64,000 bases of DNA from Saturnia japonica (GCA_033032175.1 CM065328.1:6014690-6078689); one strand, 5' to 3'; positions 45,561 through 57,440 are shown, numbered from the stretch's first letter. The notes: generated by a model not told the origin, from the letters alone. Numbers and translations are program-made.

Positions 45561-45649
45561 GAAGAAGAAATTTCAAAACCTAAAAAGTACTGTATATAGT
45601 AGTAAGTATTATATTTTGATTTGGTTTTGTCATTTGATCATAATTAACC

Positions 45650-46135
45650 AAATTCAGAAAAAGAGGTCACAATTCGGTTTTATTTTTATAAATGTCCAGG
45701 CACAACTTCTTTGTTTATGAACCCATTTAAATGATTCTTTTTTCGTTGTTTTGCCCGACAACAACTTTAAGGACCATGTCAAGCGGGTTTTACTGTCAAA
45801 AGGTTATTATAGGGTGGATCATTATGTGAATGATACTTATGTCTGGAAGTGACTGCCTCTCTGTGCATCCACTAAGTTATTATTATTGTACCTGGTGTAT
45901 TAACATTTGTACAATTGAAAAAAAAAACGATCGAGTTTCTTGCCGGTTTTTCTCGATGTCTGGGGTATTTTCCGTATCGGCAGTAGTGTATTGACGTTCA
46001 TAAGTGCCTTCTTAGGGCTCATGGAAGGTACCATTTTAATTTCATTGCCACTGTACATTTAACTTCGATGATACACCAGGGAACTCCTCAAAATAATTCA
46101 AGTTGGTTCTCTTTTTTATAAAAAATTGTCTTTTT
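45650..46135 (+). repeat. Rep-G copy 5, split by Rep-D
   Basis: The left half 45650-45767 has CACAATTCGGTTTTATTTTT and CTTCTTTGTTTATGAACCC. The right half 46023-46135 has TTTTAATTTCATTGCCACTG and CACCAGGGAACTCCTCAAAA. Together they restore the block order of Rep-G copy 4, with Rep-D copy 4 in between. Confidence 0.65.
45768..46022 (+). repeat. Rep-D copy 4, full-length, nested in Rep-G
   Basis: Best reference copy: AAGGACCATGTCAAGCGGGT at the start, GTGGATCATTATGTGAATGA, GTGACTGCCTCTCTGTGCAT, CGATCGAGTTTCTTGCCGGT, and TTCATAAGTGCCTTCTTAGG at the end. Its position within Rep-G marks both ends. Confidence 0.7.
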
Positions 46136-46750
46136 TGTCCTACAGTATCTTTATAAATACACATATATATTTTTCATTTTATCGGAAACTTTCGCACAAA
46201 TTCTGTGATTTTACAGTGAATTTACAGTCTAATTAAGATCGAAACGATTAGATGAATTGCAATTTTCTAAAATACAATTGGTTCTGATGTAATCATTTCA
46301 AACTCTGATTAATTTGCGAGCAGAGGTACAACCATTTATAACTATTACAAGCCAGCACCCCAGCACCCCGCACCCGGCGGTGACAAAATTAATGGTCGAT
46401 GCCAAGGTATTTTCAATTTTGTCTTAAATTTGAATATTCAATGAGATTGAGATCCTTGATGGCTCGGGACCTATCAATTTACATAAAACTTGAAAAAGGT
46501 GGTATTTTTTTAAAAGAAAGATCGAAGTATCTTAGCTGAAAGATTGAGATGTATATAAATTTGTTTACATCAATAAAAAAAATTATAATATTGGGATGTA
46601 TAAATCACTTTTCATTATTTAAGCTTATAATTGTTAAAAAATAGTATAATAATCACATTGAAAAATAATATTCTTTCCTTGAGTTACAACACTCAGAAGC
46701 CGTGTTTGTTTTTACTCGACTGCGAAAAAGGGGTTTATGTTTTTCGACCA
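46136..46750. other. AT-rich intergenic DNA
   Basis: No feature recognised. Confidence 0.4.
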
Positions 46751-46889
46751 TAACATACCATCACGCCTGTATTCCCCTGAAGGGTTAGGCAGAGGTGTAC
46801 TAATGTACACCCACAGCTTGCCGAGTATGTTTTTAGGTCCCATGTAGGGGGCGAGCCTATTGCCATTAATTGGGTACGAAACCAAACTT
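46751..46889 (-). mobile_element. SINE1 copy c, 3' half
   Basis: Minus-strand body and tail only (CACGCCTGTATTCCCC, GGTTAGGCAGAGGTGTACTA, GGTCCCATGTAGGGGGCGAG). The tRNA-like head is absent: 5'-truncated. Confidence 0.75.
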
Positions 46890-47564
46890 AAAAACTTGAA
46901 GAAAAACTTGTACTCAAAAACCGTATTGGCAGCGTACCACAGATATGTTGCCTCCGTATCAAACAATGACCTAATACTATGGGGAAACTCTGCAGATATT
47001 CAGAGAACCTTTATAGTACTGTAAATATGTGTTAGGGCAGTTGGTGGTACACCCCCATGGGAGTCATGCAGGCCCTTGTTTAAAAACCTACTGTTACTGG
47101 TTTTGCCCTGCATGTATATTATACTGGAGGCAGCTAAATTTGTTAACACCCAAATCTGTTCAAAACAGCTAAGGAAATATTTCCCAGAATTAAAAGGAAT
47201 ACTGTTAGAATTGTTTTGCCTAGAGCACCAAAAACGGCATTGTACTATAAAAACTGTTATGTTATGTGTGTACGTATATATAAAGGCGTACCTTACGATA
47301 TTATGGAACAGCTACAAAAAAGGTAAGTTGGAAAATTAAAATTGTGGTAAATAGAAAAATCATTTTATTCTATAACAGACTTCAATAATATATTGACAGA
47401 ATATTGTACGACTATATCTTCTAAGTAGGTGTAATATGTTAAACGATAATGAATGTAGTAATAGTATAAGAGTAAATATTTATAAGAATTACTTTAATTT
47501 AACCAAACACCTACATATAACATATATTTATAACAAATAAATTATTATTATTATGGATTTTAGC
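46890..47564. other. Intergenic DNA
   Basis: Contains an 87-codon frame (47076-47339) with no recognised domain. Not called as a gene. Confidence 0.35.
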
Positions 47565-47676
47565 GTACGAAATCATCCAAATCGGTTAAAAACAAAATAT
47601 TATGCCGGAACTATCAATTAAAAAAAAAACATTCGAATTGAAAACTTTCTCCATTTTTGAAGTCATTTAAAAATGT
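47565..47676 (-). repeat. Rep-G copy 6, partial
   Basis: AATCATCCAAATCGGTTAAA, CATTCGAATTGAAAACTTTC and TTTTTGAAGTCATTTAAAAA match one end of the family. Confidence 0.6.
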
Positions 47677-49104
47677 AATACTCAACAATGAGATTTAAAA
47701 ATTATAAAATAAAGTTTTTGTATTTTCTAGAATATTTGAAGTAATCTTTTAATAATATAAAGTACCCAAACACAAAACGTGTTGACAAGTTTGCATTTTT
47801 ATTGCGCGCTCTCGTTGCGGTATGAGCACCGTTCTAAGAGACCTACGAAGATGTAAAATTAACAAGAAGCGATACATTTTGTAATACTTTTCAGAGAACG
47901 TCAATTCAAGTTTCAACTAAGTTCATCTGCTTCTTTACTCTTATTTTACTTAAGTAGGGTCGGCACAACCTGTAATCCACTTCCATTTTGTCATCTCAGT
48001 GTTTATAACTTTTATAGGCATAATTATCATTCCTTTGTCTTTCTCTACTCCTATATTCGTACACCTTCATTAATTAACATTCTTCTAGTTATATGACTTG
48101 CATCCCTTTTCATGATACACCCATACCAGGTTAACCTATTACTCATCAACTTCTCTGTGATTGGTGCTACTTTAACGCTTTCCTCTGTGAAACTAATTCT
48201 TAGTTTCAAGTAAATTAATATTGTATAAACAAGAAGTGTACTTGTGTGAATTGTTAGCGCACCAACAATAATTATGTACGTATTCAACATGCATTTGTGT
48301 AACAGTGTTTTGTGTAGCATATTTCCGAGTCTGACTTCGAAATTGAATTAAATCAGTACATTTGTTTTTGTTACAAGACGTTATAACTAAGAGAATAAAA
48401 GGGGCACCGTTTCACTTTACTAATATATAAGTAATATTGTTACAAGAATCATACAAACCTAAATCAATAAATTAAAAAAAAAAAAAACAATTTAATTGTT
48501 TAAAGTAGTAAGTTTCCAATATTAATTGTATGTTAGACGACATAATAAGTAAGTGTACGTAGATAGATCTATAAGGCTTTTCATTCAGGACCTATCAGTG
48601 TACATGCCTATTACGAATTTATTGTAGTCCTTAAAATATGGCTTGGTTAGAATGATAATTTGAATTATCTGCAAAAGTGACGACTTAACTTTGCAATAAC
48701 GTCTAACGTGATTTATATTGGATACATAAAAAAATATTCATATTTAGCACGATAACATTATTTTAAATACAGTTACCCATATAATTTAATTTTTACCATT
48801 GTCACTCGAAAAAGGGCATTTTATTCATCGATAACAGTGGGATAAAACACTTTTTTACTAACAAGATAATAAAAACCTTTTAAATTTAGAACAAGCACGG
48901 ATTATATAAATTATGTATAAAAATTGCACGTACACGTGATAGAAGTGAAACTTCTTGAAATAAAAATCAGTAATGTGTATGGTGGTTGCGATCTTTATCA
49001 TCTTTATCTTAACTTTTTTTTCATTAATTTTTAAGCGTTCAATGTAATGTTAATTTTCTTTGTAAAAACTGTGTGCCCGTATTTTCAATACAATAAATAT
49101 TTTT
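47677..49104. other. AT-rich intergenic DNA
   Basis: A short Rep-E-like word (GTGTATGGTGGTTGCGATC) occurs at 48977-48995. I see nothing else. Confidence 0.4.
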
Positions 49105-49150
49105 TCTGTCTTTCTTTCTTTATATTTTTCTTTCGTTCTTTCTTTCTTTG
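49105..49150. repeat. (CTTT)n microsatellite
   Basis: Imperfect CTTT runs with one interruption (TTCTTTCGTTCTTTCTTTCT). Confidence 0.8.
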
Positions 49151-49221
49151 TAACCCGTATCATTGCCGTATTTATACAGACTGACCTCTAAGCACGACAA
49201 ACCAAACTATTAACGCCTAAT

Positions 49222-49356
49222 AAGTTTTCTCGCAGTCAATTGTAAAAAATAAAATAAATAACTCGTGGAAAAAAATTTCATCTCGGTCCTTGAATCCCTC
49301 GCATAATCCTTCGCTGCTCTCGGGATCCAACTCGCCCTTCGAATTAAATTCCCCCT
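49222..49356 (-). repeat. Rep-I copy 1
   Basis: Reverse complement of 63413-63563: AATCCTTCGCTGCTCTCGGG with ATCCAACT, and ATAACTCGTGGAAAAAAAT correspond in inverted order. Class unknown. Confidence 0.7.
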
Positions 49357-49669
49357 TTTTTTTACTTATTGTGTAATCTACTATTATTAATTAAAATCCG
49401 TTTTAAAACTAAAATAATTCTTACTGATTCATAGTCATAAAATATAAATCTAATTATCCACGACGATTATAAAAAGTCATGTCATGTTGGAAAATTACTA
49501 GAGAGGGAAACATCGATAAATATGAATCGATTGAATAGAAAAATAATTAATTTGTTATTGTTCATGAAAAAAGTAACTATACATTTTCCAAGAGAAAAAC
49601 CATACACTCGTTTTTTTTTTATATTGGCAATACTGAGCGCATTGACATTTGATATTGACCTCATGTGTG

Positions 49670-49805
49670 TTTGAGTGTCAGTAGGAGTGCCGACGGCAAC
49701 GCCGTGTATACGCTTCGTGTTTTCGAGATTTCAATAGTTTCGTTACTATAATTCTTGTTTTTTTATTTGCGTTGTTAAAATGCCGAAAAGGGTAAAAAAC
49801 TATTT
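49670..49805 (+). promoter_or_regulatory. Possible 5' UTR and short first coding exon
   Basis: GTGTCAGTAGGAGTGCC (initiator-like TCAGT at 49678) leads through a GC-richer 5' stretch to ATG at 49780-49782, reading M-P-K-R. A possible splice donor GGGTAAAA follows at once. Many genes and transposases begin with a short MPKR exon, but no downstream exon is recognised, so this may be chance. Confidence 0.2.
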
Positions 49806-50375
49806 TACATACTAAATCTCACGAGTTTGTAGTTCGTTTGCGTGAATAATGTGAGACGATTAGGACGTACCTACATCATTTAGTCAATAATTTTATTATG
49901 ACAATATTTTTATTGTTTAATTTTATTGGCCCGAATTAATTATTTATTTAATGTAAAATAATTACTGAATAATATAATTTTTTAATTAGGTAGGTATTCA
50001 TATCGATTTGATCAATCCTTTCCAGTACTAGTCATACTAGTTTGATACTTCTCATTCTAATCAAGTTATATTTTAAGGACTGTTATAGGTCTTTACACAT
50101 AACAAGACATATCTTGTTTCGATGCCTATTTTGTGTATGTCATTTATATGTTTTTTGTACTTTATTTAATTGAAAGTCATATCAACTATACAATATGTAT
50201 TAAAAACCCCGTCGAATCCGAAAAGGGTATTCAGGTACCCCAATGATATTACCAAAAAAATATCATAATTTAATTTATTATAAAAATTAAAATGTTATTG
50301 GGTTTAAAATTAACATAAGTATTTAGTTTTGGTTTCCCAAAAATTTAGCAAATTTTTAAAACGTGCTAACACCGT
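49806..50375. other. AT-rich intergenic DNA
   Basis: No feature recognised. Confidence 0.4.
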
Positions 50376-50388
50376 CGCAAGTCCCGGC

Positions 50389-50447
50389 GCGGCGTGGCGC
50401 AGTGGTACGTTAATTTGATCGTATGGCGATACCAAGCGCCGCGCCGC
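50389..50447. other. GC-rich hairpin with tRNA-type A box
   Basis: GCGGCGTGGCGC (50389-50400) and GCGCCGCGCCGC (50436-50447) are inverted with one mismatch around a 35-nt loop. TGGCGCAGTGG at 50395-50405 matches the RNA polymerase III A box TRGCNNAGYGG perfectly. No B box is found nearby. It stands out from very AT-rich flanks. Confidence 0.55.
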
Positions 50448-51779
50448 CGCGTGTATTACCATGTAAGTTTCCTCTTTTGACCAAATTTTTTTTTACATTT
50501 TATTAGGGGTAATTTTTTTACTAATAATCAGAGATAGATAACATAAACAGAATATAGTCTCGATACCAGATAACACCTTCACGGATCCGACGGGATTTTT
50601 AATACACACTGTATAATATACGAGAAAAAAATTCCCTTCCAGTAAAACTGTATGTTCGTATAAATTCGTCAACTGGAAATAATTAAAATGTATACAAAAA
50701 CAATTTGTGACCCGTAACGGAAGCTACGCGAAACTCTACCACAACGCGCTTGTATTGTCCTTAAAGCCGTGAACCGTTGGTACACCACTCACCAGTTTGG
50801 ACGTTTCCTACTGCTCACTGTTCATCATTTTTAATAGCTTTATTATTATTATTTTATACAAAAAGGTGACAAACAAGCACACCTGCATAACAAGCCTGAT
50901 GGTAAACGGCTACAGTAGCCAATGGACGTTTGTATCATAGGTAAAACTAGCACGTTGCAGAATTTGAAACCCTCTACCGCAGTTTCCGGACACATTTATT
51001 TTTTACACAGATGCTACAAGCTACGACAAATCTGTGAAAACCGAACTTACGGCAGCCCTAGGAGTATTTGAAAACCAGCTCACATTCTACGCTTAGCTTT
51101 GGTTCGACCTTCGACCTTTCTCACATGCTATTTTATAACATGATAAAAAAATGCTTAATAGACGTGGAATAATTTGATTGCAATATACAACCACTTAGTA
51201 ATACGAACAACTATAGATATAGAGAAAACGGGAAAAACGAACGGAAATTGCGAAGTCCCTTTTCACTTCGCAGCCAATAGTATCCATTCTGATAATACAG
51301 TTACAAAGTAAATTAACTAAAGAGAGTTTATGTACATATTATAGCCTCAAAGATATCAATAAAACCACAGATGGTTTCACTCACAATAGGTTCAATTTAT
51401 CTCGTTTAGTTTGGATCATTAATTATATCTACATGAATAAATCTGCAGTTCTGTCTGTAAATGTAATTTTGTAATTACCTGATAGACTCATACTATAAAG
51501 GACACTGACCGTGAAGATGATTTTTTTTAATGTAGGAATTTAACGCAATAATGGCTTCTATGATTGTTAGAACTTTGTGTGCACAAGAAGCTTACGGCGT
51601 GCCTCAAATAAGGGGCTATAAGAATTCCAAACAACACTTTTAAAAATCATTAAAAAAAGAAATGATTGAATTGATATTTGATTATTGATTGATATTGATG
51701 AAGAATTGATAAGCTACACCATATGAATGGTCAATAATATGAGAACAAATAAAATTACGGGACGAAATAAATTACTAAT
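50448..51779. other. Intergenic DNA
   Basis: No feature recognised. Confidence 0.4.
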
Positions 51780-52190
51780 AGGTATCATTAACGCGGACCT
51801 TGAGTCCCCTCTCCCCCTCACCCCCTCGCCCCATGGAGCTCTGGAAACCCTACTCACCGCAGGAACACAACACAATGTTCTTTGGCTGTGATCTTCTGTA
51901 CATACATAACATACCATCACGCCTGTATTCCCCGAAGGGTTAGGCAGAGGTGCGCTAATGTATTTTTAGGTCCCATGTAATAGGGGGCGAGCCTATTGCA
52001 ATTAATCGGGCACGAAACCAAACTCCGAGCTGCTACTGAAAGTTTCATAGGAAAAACCCAATAACACTTTGCTCGACCTAGGATTCAAACTCAGGCCCTC
52101 CGTCATAGCAGATCAGGTGGGATCTTCTGTAGGGTGAAGTTATTCCAACAAAAATGCTGCTCCAAGTAGAGAAAAACCTCTAAAGAATCT
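51780..52190 (+). repeat. Rep-C copy 6, split by SINE1
   Basis: The left part ends CTTTGGCTGTGATCTTCTGT at 51900. The right part resumes GATCTTCTGTAGGGTGAAGT at 52121 and continues TGCTCCAAGTAGAGAAAAAC. The family order is restored when 51901-52131 is left out. Confidence 0.75.
51901..52120 (-). mobile_element. SINE1 copy d with 11-bp TSD
   Basis: A 220-bp minus-strand SINE1 inside Rep-C, flanked by the perfect direct repeat GATCTTCTGTA at 51890-51900 and 52121-52131. Body blocks (CACGCCTGTATTCCCCGAAG, GCGAGCCTATTGCAATTAAT, CACTTTGCTCGACCTAGG) match copy a in reverse. The long duplication shows LINE-type target-primed insertion. Confidence 0.9.
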
Positions 52191-53239
52191 GTCCTACCTC
52201 TCTTACCTCTCCCATGAATTTTCAGGTAATTAAGAAAGCAAAACAATGATACTTACAAAATATACATTTTCAACGGCTAATTAATTATTTGTTTCTGATT
52301 TCATTAAAGCAGTTTCAATCTATCCTAACCTAGTTGTTTAGTTTATTAACCTAATAAATGTAAGGTCTACGGCACACTTAACAAAAATTCCGTCGCCGAT
52401 CTTCTGCTGCGGAATGCTAATACATTTCATCAGGAGAACGAAGCAACCGATCTCTCACGTAGTGTACCCATTAATAGTAAATTAAATAAAATCTATGCAT
52501 AGTATAAAATTAAGTCGCTTCAGGCTGTCTGTCCCATATGTACGCTTAGATCTTTTAAAGTAAACAACGGTTTTTAATGCGGTTTTCACTAACATTTAGA
52601 GATTTTTTTACGGAAGATTTGTATATCCAATACATTTCAATTAAGGTATTGTATAGTAGAGAAAATTCAATTATTTGTAATCAAGTCATCAAAAATGATT
52701 TTCGGGCGCTTACATGGTTTACGCTGGCTAAACTTTATGAGACACATCAAAATAATATTCTCAAGAACTGTAGTTCTTCAAAAAGCCTGGAGAAGAGTCC
52801 GCGATGGCATATGTTTATTTAAGATTGACTCACAGTAACCACTTTTATCTTCAACATATTAATTAAAAATATTACGTTACTTTGCGAAGCTATTTACTTT
52901 ATCCAGATATGTTCGTTAGTTAACTTGGACATTCAATGTAGATTAAGATTGTCCTTTACAGTTTTCCATTTAAGTGAATACCGTAGAAGATATCAATCAA
53001 TCAATCGGTTCCTACAATTACCGGTGACATACTCGTATATATATCAGGTAAAATGAAGGAACATAGGTATAACTAAGATAAATCACGTCAGAAATATTCT
53101 ATATTGAAATAGTTTTCAGTTTAGTTACGGAAATGTTAAAGTTATCACAGAAAATTTCCTTCGAGCCGTACGATGTGAATTCGGATGAAATACCTCGAAT
53201 TTCGCGGGAGTTTCATGTTACTTTGTTTTGAAGCGATGA
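52191..53239. other. AT-rich intergenic DNA
   Basis: No feature recognised. Confidence 0.4.
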
Positions 53240-53330
53240 TGGTTTAATGACAGTGTGTTGGGACACCAAGTCCATCGATGTGGGCTCGAATCGTACAATA
53301 AGAATGAGCTTTAGGTGAAGGAAAAATCAG
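53240..53330 (+). mobile_element. SINE fragment (SINE3-like head)
   Basis: Reads GATGTGGGCTCGAATCGTAC, with a weak B box, followed by GAGCTTTAGGTGAAGGAAAA, the conserved block also seen downstream of the head in SINE3. Only about 90 bp is recognisable. Confidence 0.45.
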
Positions 53331-54254
53331 AAATTCAATGAAATCAAATTAGAAATAAATTCTAGAAAATTAACATGTAAGTTTATTGACATAAATTATG
53401 AATTTTAACAACAGTTAGGTACCTATATCAAAACTTGTATTAAAATAAATATCTGGGCGATCGAGCTGTGCTTGGTGTCTTATATAATAGTAAGACGAGA
53501 ACAAAAATGGAATACCCTAGTGTGCGTATTATTTTGTCGGTATCTTTGTTATACGAGTTACATACAGTACACGTAACCACAATTAAACACGTCTACTAAA
53601 CATTCAATTACACTTTAAAACCTTATAGGTATTTCATAAAATCAAGCGAGATTTTTTTTTGATAAAGATTTAAGTACGTGGTCCGATACAGGCCGATGAC
53701 ACGTATGAAAATGGTCTCATATAGCTATCTCGCTCTAATACAAGCGTATACTATGCTCTTTCTCTTTGCCGATATAATATATTTAATCTATAATATAGAT
53801 AGACACGTACCATATAGATGTACAATATAAATTATACATATACCAAAAAATGTACAAGCTATGATTAATAATGTAATAATTTACCTACGTAGAACATTAC
53901 ATAGGTCAAATCAGGCCTACCATATTCTTCTTACGTGCGTACATAAGTATAGAAGTTTTTTTTTTAATTAATAAACATTGTAAGACCCTTTAATCCCTAT
54001 AATATCTCGAAATGAAACGTGAAAGATTTTTAGTTCAATAAATCTAGTTACACCTTGACTGGACACGATCTTGTTGCAGAAGTTATTAACCGGCCCGAGC
54101 AATAACTTTTTATATTTCAATTTTATAAAACTGTAGTCTTTATAACAGTAGATTTTCTATAACAGCTTCAACTAAACGAATATTACGCTGCATTTTTATT
54201 ACACAAGGGAAAACTTCTTTGGATTTTATCGAAGTTTTCAATATTATTTATCTA
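53331..54254. other. AT-rich intergenic DNA
   Basis: No feature recognised. Confidence 0.4.
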
Positions 54255-54854
54255 CTAGCTGTGCCACACGGTTTCACCCGTGTTCATTTTATCCGAAAAA
54301 CACGTCAAACACTGCACCGCCAACGCACCCGTGTAGGTTCCCGCTTGTACAAACTATTTTAATGATCCATTATCTCCTAAACTATGCGTCCATATAAAAT
54401 GCTGTAAAAGCAAAATTTTACTTTACAAAATTATCTTTATGATGAAGTAACTTTTGTTCGTAAGGATTAATAATATGCCTTATCTAAAAATAATGCTCAG
54501 AAATCAAAAATCAAAATAAAAAAACGCAAAATTCATAATTGTGTTTTTTTTAGATATACTAAGGTTCAATATTTTTGCAGAACATTGTATTTACGTATCA
54601 TTAATAATTACGCCAACGCAGCGGATAAAGCAGTTCAGGATGGCTTTCACTTCTGACTTACTTGATAAAAGTCAATATTTAAGGCTAGCTGATAGTTGTA
54701 GTATAATATTAGATACCCTATGCTATTCCTCATGCATCTGGCTATCATACACAAAAAGAATTTTTCGAATCTGCCTGGTAGTTCTAGAGATTAACCTTTT
54801 TAAACAAACAAACAAAAAACTTTTCCGCTTTAATTATATTAAGCATTAGTATAT
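54255..54854 (-). mobile_element. HelB copy 3, complete Helitron-like element
   Basis: Minus-strand element of about 600 bp. Its 3' end is a hairpin ACACGG-GTGAAA-CCGTGT, then GGCACAG and CTAG before T (54255-54258 on the plus strand). Hairpin plus CTRR end is the diagnostic Helitron terminus. The 5' end lies near 54840-54854 and is less certain. Internal blocks are shared with 10255-10600 and 17858-18675. There is no helicase frame. Confidence 0.7.
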
Positions 54855-55285
54855 ATAAGTGAGTGGTGTAAAAGGTAGAATACTCGTATAACCTAACAGT
54901 GGGAGGAGAGAAGCCTAAAATTCAATTACTAACAGATTATATTAATATCAAGCGTATATAAGTCTGTAAGTAAATACAGACGTTTCTAACACTTATGTAC
55001 CAATATTAATATATGTAACTAGTAGAATAATCAATGTATATCAAGTATTTTCATATTTTTTTAAACTACACTCTTTCTAGATACCTGAAGACTTACGAAA
55101 ATAACGAAAATATAAATCAGCCCAACGATGAACTTAACATTAAAGTAAAATAATAAACAGAACTTTATCTACCGCCGATAGGTACTATAGGTCTGTGACT
55201 GTACACTGAACTGATTAATTTTATAAGTTGTTTATATTTTTATTATAATAATTAGTTACAAGGTATATCAGTATAAGTGCTAGAA
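54855..55285. other. AT-rich sequence upstream of the RTE derivative
   Basis: It may include the RTE 5' UTR, but no boundary could be placed. Confidence 0.35.
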
Positions 55286-56495
55286 ATGGAGGAAATCTTG
55301 CACGAGCTTTAGATGAACGGAAAAGTGCAGAAAAAGTGACGAAAAAAGTTACGCAAAATGTAAACTGCATATTGGAAGATAAGTTCGAACTATTCAATGA
55401 AAAATACGAACATCTTAGGGAAAAATGTGAAAACTAAGATAAACGACTATATTTTCTAGAAAAACGAGCAAGAAAAAACAACATAGTGTTTTTCGGAATA
55501 AAAGAAATAGAAACATCATATACTAACCTAGAAAATCTCATAGTGAAATTTATCAAGGAACACTTCTCTCAAGAACTGGATCACAGGGATATTCAAGAAG
55601 TTAGAAGAATAGGCAAGAAAGGGGAAAGACCTCGACCAATAATTGTCACTTTTTGTACACTCGGCACAAAAATTAATTTGTTTAAAAATAGAAATGCATT
55701 AAAAAATACCGGTTACTATATAACAGAAGTTTTCCCACAAAATATTTTAGAAAAGAGGAAAGAGCTTCAGGAACAAATGAGAATCGAAAGGGAAAAGGGT
55801 AACCTTGTAAAAATAAAATACGACAAGCTTGTCATAAGTGGAAAAACCAAAACAGTTGCAAATAACATAAGAATGCTCTCAACTTCACCTGAAAACAATA
55901 CTACAAAAGGAGCCGAAACAAATACATAGGCTAACAAGAAAAATAAATCACAAAAAAGAAAAACTTCAAGCCTATCAGAAGGTATTATAAAACTGGGTAT
56001 ACTGAACTACTTGATTAACAACAATACGAGCAACACATCAGTTCAGCAGCAAAATAATATTGTTAACACATAGCAATTACCGCCCCCCTCTCGCAACGAC
56101 AACACACAACCACTATCAAAATACGATACTCATCTTCCAAGTCGGCTGGTCACCGTGGAAGATTACGACCGAAACCCTCCAAACAACCCTCTAAAAAAAG
56201 AAACAACTCTACAAAGAACGTTATACACCCTGAAATACAATGTTAAAACACTTTCATCATATGAGCGTCTGTTAGAGCTAAGCGAAGCCCTGGTCCAAAC
56301 TGGATACAAATAGCGCAATCCAGAGACAACTGGCTCAATTTGGAGGAGGCCTTTACCTGCAGAGGGGTTCTTACAGAATAATTTCGGAAATAGCAAATAA
56401 TATTTAAATTAACTAACCAAATCTTTTTCTTTTAACACTAACAAAATTTTCTAAATAGTATTTCTGTAAGAAATAAATGGCTTTTTTATTTTATT
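55286..56495 (+). pseudogene. RTE-clade LINE with large internal deletion
   Basis: A start-like ATG at 55286 is followed by coiled-coil-like residues with stops. Then 55486-55929 encodes 147 residues (RKNNIVFFGIKEIE upstream, RRIGKKGERPRPIIVTFCTL, FPQNILEKRKELQEQMRIER), the conserved amino-terminal region of lepidopteran RTE endonuclease-reverse transcriptases. The same frame continues, with stops, to the first residues of the endonuclease (LKYNVKTLSSYERLLELSEA, ending near 56310). It then jumps, in another frame, to AQSRDNWLNLEEAFTCRGVL and the terminal stop at 56379-56381. The rest of the endonuclease and the whole reverse transcriptase are missing. The 3' UTR ends in a TTTATTTATTTA-type run near 56495. 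It is a non-autonomous deletion derivative. Confidence 0.75.
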
Positions 56496-57189
56496 TATTT
56501 ATAATTAATTACATAACTATATATTTTCATAACCTTATAAAGAAAAACTAAAGAAAATATAATATAAAAATCCCAATCAGCGGAACTCGAACAATCTACC
56601 ACTCGTACTGTAAACATAACAGTGCGTAGAAATATGGTCATAACACAGCTGAGACAATTCCACGACAATCAGTTTTGAAAATCCTATATAATTTCAATGA
56701 TAATCTGAATTTATTTTACTGATTATTTTTTTATTGTGTAAAAATTATTTTCTGATGTAAGTATAAATACACATTATTTTAATCTTGATTCAAATATTTG
56801 AATAACATTGAATGTCTATTCATGTAACTTTTATATATCTTTGTACGTGCGTACATAAATGGATACAATTTTTATTCGAATATATTTATCTTTTCGCCTG
56901 CACTGGTAAATCTACTAGCGGCCTTTGACCCAGCGAATACGTAATTACTATATAGGGATATAAAATAAACGTTTGCAGTCCGAAGCTTTGCGCTCCAACA
57001 GTATTCAATTAACTTAATTTGTGTCTCGCATTTATTTTGCTTTTATGACTTATCTGTTTTTCATTTAGCTGTTGGGACAAACCTAAAATGTAGGAATTCA
57101 AAATAAATATATAATAACTGTAAAATCACATCACCTAAATTTTGATTTTTGCTTTAAATACGGTATGAAATTATTTCTAATGGTTTTCA
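56496..57189. other. AT-rich intergenic DNA
   Basis: No feature recognised. Confidence 0.4.
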
Positions 57190-57440
57190 CACTCTGACGT
57201 TAAGATGTTAGTTAACTCGCTAAAGCTAATGGAAGGACTGCCTCTCAAGTGCAGCTACCGGAGCACCATCACTTGAGGGTAGTAAGTAGCTACGCGGGCA
57301 TTAGAAAATACCTTACCACGTTACTATGGCTTCATCAAGATGTTTCCTTCACCGAAAGTTCAGATTGCAGAGGTTCGAACTCACACCGTTGAAAGCGATG
57401 TCCATACAAGCTACAACTGACCCATCATTCAAAATTGTTA
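57190..57440 (-). mobile_element. SINE3 copy b
   Basis: On the minus strand: GGGTCAGTTGTAGCTTGTAT head, B box-like GAGTTCGAACCTC, then TTTCGGTGAAGGAAACATCT and TAATGCCCGCGTAGCTACTT, as in 36640-36925. Confidence 0.65.
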
